Source of the DNA: a virus
Strand: one strand, 5' to 3'
IMG/VR virus record: IMGVR_UViG_3300042937_000402
Location: 1-25,943 of that record
Length of the DNA: 25,943 bases
How positions within the stretch are numbered: position 1 is the stretch's first letter; each line of letters begins with the position of its first letter. Below are positions 22,469 to 25,943 of the stretch, one piece after another. The position numbers and the translations under genes were made by a program. Below the pieces are notes generated by a model, which had not been told where the DNA came from, did not search any database, and saw only the letters and a program-made list of their open reading frames with translations.

Positions 22469-22491
22469 GTGTTTTATTGCGTGAAAAATTG
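22469..22491 (-). repeat. Direct leader repeat, copy 2
   Basis: Identical over 23 bases to 22124-22146. It lies in the leader of the 98-aa gene. No promoter consensus is visible in it, so it may be a shared translation or regulatory leader, or a trace of duplication. Confidence 0.85.
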
Positions 22492-22513
22492 AACTCATCG
22501 AAAAATTGGAGTA

Positions 22514-22547
22514 GTTTCCAAAATGGAAATAACTGCTATTTTTTTAG
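22514..22547. repeat. Imperfect flanking repeat, right copy
   Basis: Reads GTTTCCAAAATGGAAATAA and continues CTGCTATTTTTTTAG. It is the partner of 21729-21764. It includes the last codons of the 79-aa gene (its TAG stop is at 22536-22538), which suggests that the left copy is the remnant of a duplicated gene end. Confidence 0.65.
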
Positions 22548-22775
22548 CCTGTTCCGGCGCTCTTGTTTTTCATTCCTAATTCGTTTTAGGTGGCGACATT
22601 TTGCCATCTTGAAGGCGTTGTAAGTTACGAATTTCGGCCTGTTGTACTCTTCGACACTTGATCGCTCTGTCCTGAAGTAAGCATCTTTACAAGTTCGGCA
22701 TTCTGTCAATCTTATCAGGAATTCAGCGTAAAAATCTGCGAACGTGCGCGGGTGATGGTATCGCCTGTGATTCAT
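22536..22775 (-). CDS. Small basic protein after large terminase
   Basis: The 79-aa protein is rich in Arg, Lys and His (MNHRRYHHPRTFADFYAEFL, then RHLKRIRNEKQERRNRLKK). It has a CRTC pair and a later KCRH, which could form a small zinc site. No family is recognised. Its ATG overlaps the terminase stop (ATGA), so translation is coupled and a packaging-related or DNA-binding role is plausible, though not shown. Confidence 0.7.
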   Translation of the reverse strand: MNHRRYHHPRTFADFYAEFLIRLTECRTCKDAYFRTERSSVEEYNRPKFVTYNAFKMAKCRHLKRIRNEKQERRNRLKK

Positions 22776-24451
22776 ACAAAGTAGATACCGCCTGAATAGG
22801 TTTCAACTGGATTCTTAATGTATTCACCGAGTGCGATGACAGACGCAATAATGCCGTCAATTTTCAGATTTAGGCTGTTTTTCTTCTTTCTGATTTTCAG
22901 GTTTTCATTTTGATCGTAGTACGGCTGAACATTTGACAACATCCACCGCATAATTGGATTCCCGCCGTGATTTATCATGCCCTGCTTTACAAGGCGCTCA
23001 AATTCCTTTGTCGGTGCTGACATATTCATGATTCCCTGTGCAAATTTGTCCATCGGGAACCCGTCAGCTTCAAGCCGCGCTACCGTCTGAAATGCGTTAT
23101 ACGGGTCGTAACCTATCGCCTGTATATCGTACTCGCCCCGTAATCGGTGCAGGTCTGCTATCAGGTAGTCATAATCCGTGACGTTGCCGGGTGTAATCGT
23201 TAGCAGTCCGCTGTTAATCCATCGCAACACATCAGGAAATTCGCGGCTCCGCATTTTCGCGGTTTCTTCAGGTATGTAGAAAAACGGTAGTAGTATATGC
23301 GGTTCGCCTTCATTTTCGGAAGGGAAAAGCAGAACGCACGCGGTAAAGTCAGACGTTGCGGCAAAGTCAATACCGGCGAAACACGCACGGCCTTTTAGCG
23401 CTTGTAAATCGTAACTGTTCGGGCATTTCTGCCAAACTTCGTCCTGTATCCACACCTCGGCAACACCACAGGGTATATTCAGATTCTTTGTCTTGAACTC
23501 AACTTCAGACCTGCCGCCTTCATTAACCGCTTTGGTGTATTCTGATTCCATAAACTCCCACGACGGGGTAATGCCGATTTGCGGATTTGCTTTAACCCAC
23601 GTTGAGCGGTCGTTCCAGTCGTCGCCTTCGTCAAGGGTGTAGATAACCCCGAAAAAAGTTTCGTCCGTTTTTAGGCCGCGCAAAATATCAATGCAGTTTT
23701 GGCGCAAATGGAACCAGGGCGATTCAAAGTTAAACCCTGAAGTTGTAATGATATACGAAAGCGGATTAGACCGCGCTCCTTGTCCTGTTTCAAGCACCTT
23801 CAGGACCTCATTAGTCGGGTGTGCATGAAATTCGTCAATGACGGCAATGTGCGGCGAAAGTCCGTCAAGCGTTCCGGCTTCGGCGCTCAGCGCCTCCATA
23901 AAACTATCTGTGCGACTGCTGATTATCCGGTGCGCTCTGATTTCAAGTTCATCCCTGATGACCTCGCTATCATTTCGAAGTTCGCGGGCCATCAACTTTG
24001 CGGCGTTGTACACAATCTTTGCCTGATGCCGTGTCGTTGCGGCGCTGAATATCTGTGCGCCATTTTCACCATCAATTAACAAACCGCCCAACATGATTGC
24101 AGCGGCTTCTTCTGTTTTTCCCTGCTTTCGTGCCACCTCTACGAATGCCCGCCGGAAGCGGCGACCCTTCCCGTCCGTCCGCTGCCATCCGAATATACAA
24201 GCCCACCGGAACGCCTGAAAATCCTGCACATTAAACCGTTGGCCCTTCCAATTGCCTGATGTGTGGCGAAGGATTGAAATAAAGCGCAACCATCGCTCCG
24301 CTTCGTCCTCATCGAAGTAGTATTGAAAATCCGGCGTATTCTGTCGCTTCAGGTCGTTCAATTGCCGCTGTACAGCCATGCGCACGTTTTCGCACACGGC
24401 AGCTTTACCGGATACGACGTTGTTCATGTATTGACTGTACAGTTCAATCAT
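22772..24451 (-). CDS. terL: Terminase large subunit, HK97 type
   Basis: The 559-aa protein has an ATPase and a nuclease half. The ATPase shows Walker A VARKQGKTE (residues 106-114), Walker B IAVIDEFHAH (202-211) and the coupling motif TTSG (236-239). The nuclease half begins with GIDFAATSDFTA, whose Asp362 is a predicted metal ligand, and ends with KIDGIIASVIALGEY, which holds a second Asp. It pumps and cuts concatemeric DNA. The start overlaps the small terminase stop (ATGA). The cos-type or pac-type mode is not decided by the protein alone. Confidence 0.96.
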   Translation of the reverse strand: MIELYSQYMNNVVSGKAAVCENVRMAVQRQLNDLKRQNTPDFQYYFDEDEAERWLRFISILRHTSGNWKGQRFNVQDFQAFRWACIFGWQRTDGKGRRFRRAFVEVARKQGKTEEAAAIMLGGLLIDGENGAQIFSAATTRHQAKIVYNAAKLMARELRNDSEVIRDELEIRAHRIISSRTDSFMEALSAEAGTLDGLSPHIAVIDEFHAHPTNEVLKVLETGQGARSNPLSYIITTSGFNFESPWFHLRQNCIDILRGLKTDETFFGVIYTLDEGDDWNDRSTWVKANPQIGITPSWEFMESEYTKAVNEGGRSEVEFKTKNLNIPCGVAEVWIQDEVWQKCPNSYDLQALKGRACFAGIDFAATSDFTACVLLFPSENEGEPHILLPFFYIPEETAKMRSREFPDVLRWINSGLLTITPGNVTDYDYLIADLHRLRGEYDIQAIGYDPYNAFQTVARLEADGFPMDKFAQGIMNMSAPTKEFERLVKQGMINHGGNPIMRWMLSNVQPYYDQNENLKIRKKKNSLNLKIDGIIASVIALGEYIKNPVETYSGGIYFV

Positions 24452-24912
24452 ATTGCCTTGCGCTTCGGTGTCAGTATTTCAAGTATCGGATCTACCTTCT
24501 TTTCTACCTTTTTCACATGGATTCCCTGCCTTGCGCGGGGTGTAAATCCGAATTGTTCACGGAGAGGCTTAATGATGTCTTCCATCATTTTGTATGTTTT
24601 CAAATTCGGATTCGGCGAACCGCCGGGATTCAGGCCGTCATTTACTATTGAAACGTAGGCAATTTTCTGAATGATGATTGCGGACACATACGTTTCGATT
24701 GAATCAGCGTCCTGTTCGGCTAATATGCCGAAGTCCTGAAGATGGTTAACTACCTCGTTCCACTTTTCAAGGTGCGCACCTTGGAAGTAGTCAGGAGCCG
24801 GTAAATGTGAAACTGTTTTAGCTGCCGATTCAATGCGGCTTCCGTGCCGGTCGGGCCTGTATGTGCCTTCAGCTTTATGCTGTTCCTGTGATTTAGGTGG
24901 TCGTCCTGTCAT
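24448..24912 (-). CDS. terS: Terminase small subunit, P27 family
   Basis: The 154-aa protein begins MTGRPPKSQEQHKAEGTYRP, a typical P27-like opening, and continues with the helical core HLEKWNEVVNHLQDFGILAE, QDADSIETYVSAII and KTYKMMEDIIKPLREQFGFT. The family recognises phage DNA and recruits the large subunit. It overlaps terL by four bases and is preceded by an HNH gene, the standard order HNH-terS-terL. Confidence 0.92.
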   Translation of the reverse strand: MTGRPPKSQEQHKAEGTYRPDRHGSRIESAAKTVSHLPAPDYFQGAHLEKWNEVVNHLQDFGILAEQDADSIETYVSAIIIQKIAYVSIVNDGLNPGGSPNPNLKTYKMMEDIIKPLREQFGFTPRARQGIHVKKVEKKVDPILEILTPKRKAI

Positions 24913-25010
24913 GGTCTAAATTTTGACGCTTTTGCCGTCGCGTATGCGCGAATGGCAGCGCGATGTTGAGAGGAGCCCCCTAAAACTTTAGGTACACCCC
25001 CCTATTTTGT
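24913..25010. other. Non-coding gap upstream of terS, candidate cos region
   Basis: The 98 bases between the HNH stop and the terS start contain a C-rich tract (ACCCCCCTA), the palindrome CCTAAAACTTTAGG (24979-24992) and several GCGC words near 24940-24965. Phages with an HNH-terS-terL order commonly carry their cohesive end in this interval. No overhang sequence can be read directly. Confidence 0.4.
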
Positions 25011-25340
25011 TTATTTTTTGGCGTTTTTCGCCTTATTCCCTTCCTTTCCTGCCTTCTGCGTATTGTGCCACCTGCAAAGCGTTTGTCGTTCACCGAACCA
25101 AAACCCATACTCATCGTTAAACCCATTCACATGGTCACGTTGAAGGTTCTCAGTCGTCACTATTCCATGCCGTGCGCACTCTGCACATTGCGGCTCATTC
25201 AGTATCTCTGCCTTCGCCATCTTGCGCCATCTCCAACTATTGTACAGCGCTTCCCGCCACGCTCTACCCTCCTTGTTCTCGAATGGTTCGCGCTTTGGCT
25301 TCCAAGGTGCAGGCTTCGATGTTTTGTTGACCGTCGGCAT
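25011..25340 (-). CDS. HNH endonuclease
   Basis: The 109-aa protein has the zinc-ribbon HNH layout: CAEC (C52, C55), RDHVNG (His70 of the first H), and LCRWHNTQK (C89, H92, N93). Short HNH proteins upstream of HK97-type terminases assist specific genome cleavage during packaging. Basic residues cluster at both ends (KPAPWKPKREPF, KEGNKAKNAKK). It follows the 25343-25798 gene by two bases. Confidence 0.93.
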   Translation of the reverse strand: MPTVNKTSKPAPWKPKREPFENKEGRAWREALYNSWRWRKMAKAEILNEPQCAECARHGIVTTENLQRDHVNGFNDEYGFWFGERQTLCRWHNTQKAGKEGNKAKNAKK

Positions 25341-25342
25341 TA

Positions 25343-25798
25343 CTACACTTCAGGAAGGTACGATATTACCACGCCACCGATTGCCTCGGCTTCATCCAAC
25401 TTATAAACGAAATCAGGATGAAACAGGTTTTCGTTTTTCATTCGGATTGTTTCAGGATCTGATGGGCTGAATACTTCGTAACCAATTGCTTTAAGTATTG
25501 AAACAATCTTTTCGTCTTCCATGTCAATTGTTATATGCTCAAGGTGTTCACATATCTTTTGAACAGCAATGTCAAAGTAACTTGTTTTGGATGGAACGCG
25601 GAACGCCAACGATCTCGGCGGCTGCATTTGAACTGACAGCGCCTCACGCGGTACGTTCTCCCCTGTGACGTATATAACAGAAGCGAACGCGGCTTTTTCT
25701 GCCTGTTGAAAATCGTCAGCCTCAATCTGTGGGCCTTGCCACTTGCTTTTTTCGCCTGTCAGCGGTGATGTGATGATGATTTCAGTATTGAATTTCAT
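25343..25798 (-). CDS. Hypothetical protein, 151 aa
   Basis: The protein starts MKFNTEIIITSPLTGEKSKW and contains FQQAEKAAFASVIYVTGENV, then IAVQKICEHLEHITIDMEDE and KAIGYEVFSPSDPETIRMKN. I recognise no family; alternating strands and helices suggest a soluble alpha/beta protein. The ATG at 25798 is preferred over 25822 because it directly follows a CA-rich leader (CAACACCACAC). It is the first gene of the packaging block visible here. Confidence 0.7.
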   Translation of the reverse strand: MKFNTEIIITSPLTGEKSKWQGPQIEADDFQQAEKAAFASVIYVTGENVPREALSVQMQPPRSLAFRVPSKTSYFDIAVQKICEHLEHITIDMEDEKIVSILKAIGYEVFSPSDPETIRMKNENLFHPDFVYKLDEAEAIGGVVISYLPEV

Positions 25799-25816
25799 GT
25801 GTGGTGTTGTTTTAGT

Positions 25817-25870
25817 GCGCACTACGGAATCGAACCGAACGACTTACGTCATTGCCCCTTTGGCGTGCGC
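25817..25870 (-). other. tRNA-like folded element (not a full tRNA)
   Basis: On the minus strand a 54-nt element has outer arms GCGCAC/GTGCGC. Inside are a short GCC/GGC hairpin, a 6-bp hairpin AATGAC-GTAA-GTCGTT and a T-arm-like CGG-TTCGATT-CCG. It is about 20 nt shorter than a tRNA, lacks an anticodon loop and has no encoded CCA. It may be a degenerate tRNA, a structured leader or chance. Confidence 0.3.
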
Positions 25871-25903
25871 TGTACTGAACGACTTGTCAAAAGTTATCTT
25901 ATG

Positions 25904-25927
25904 CGCTTCACGACTTGATATGAAGCG
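25904..25927. repeat. Inverted repeat at right edge
   Basis: CGCTTCA (25904-25910) and TGAAGCG (25921-25927) are perfect 7-bp arms around a 10-base spacer, an operator-like layout or a weak hairpin. It lies upstream of the tRNA-like element. No promoter box was found beside it. Confidence 0.4.
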
Positions 25928-25943
25928 TAAATTAATGCCGTCA

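Noticed and set aside
25817-25870. A functional tRNA gene
   Set aside because: At 54 nt it is too short, with no anticodon loop, a tiny D-like hairpin and no CCA. Kept only as a low-confidence tRNA-like element.
1-25943. CRISPR array, insertion sequence, reverse transcriptase or diversity-generating retroelement
   Set aside because: No regularly spaced repeats, transposase motifs, RT motifs or template/variable repeat pair were seen. The repeats found are pairs only.

Overview
The window is a stretch of a tailed-phage (siphovirus-type) genome or prophage that infects a Bacteroidota host. Every gene I can support reads leftwards on the minus strand. Three signs point to the host phylum. Two copies of a Bacteroidota-type promoter (TTG-N19-TAnnTTTG) are present, start codons are preceded by A- and CA-rich leaders rather than Shine-Dalgarno sites, and two signal peptides end in Ala with Gln immediately after the predicted cut. 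No integrase, repressor or bacterial flank is visible, so virus versus prophage cannot be decided here.

In transcription order (right to left), the packaging and head block comes first: a hypothetical gene (25.8 kb), an HNH endonuclease, P27-like small terminase, HK97-type large terminase, a small basic protein, two AT-rich hypothetical genes that look inserted, portal, U35-type prohead protease and HK97-fold major capsid protein (18.2 kb). A fibre-like block follows (18.2-14.3 kb): a small MKIR protein, a beta-sandwich protein, a small fibre adaptor, an 800-aa fibre protein and a 203-aa protein. The last two both carry Sec signal peptides. Next are the neck and tail genes (14.3-5.4 kb): gp6-like connector, head closure protein, DUF3168-like and HK97 gp10-like proteins, a second MKIR protein, the tail tube, the G/GT tail assembly chaperones with a -1 frameshift at A_AAA_AAC, the tape measure and a 1025-aa tail-tip protein with a fibre-like C-terminus. 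The lysis block (5.3-3.6 kb) holds two spanin-like membrane proteins, a holin-like protein and an M15-type peptidase endolysin, closed by two tandem terminators.

Left of the terminators is a separately promoted block of two small genes (3.3-2.7 kb). It is followed by a recombination operon of a Bet/RecT annealase, a PD-(D/E)XK exonuclease and SSB, then a second promoter with one small gene and a partial DNA-binding-like gene cut by the window edge. The two promoters share a 36-bp near-identical upstream segment and similar CA-rich leaders, so they are probably co-regulated copies.

The most unusual signals are the exported-type fibre pair inside the head-neck gene order, the hairpin terminators sitting directly in front of bet, the endolysin and the portal with little or no room for a new promoter, the duplicated promoter cassettes with an operator-like dyad over one of them, and the repeat-flanked two-gene insertion between terminase and portal. 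Most other genes are ordinary members of known phage families.
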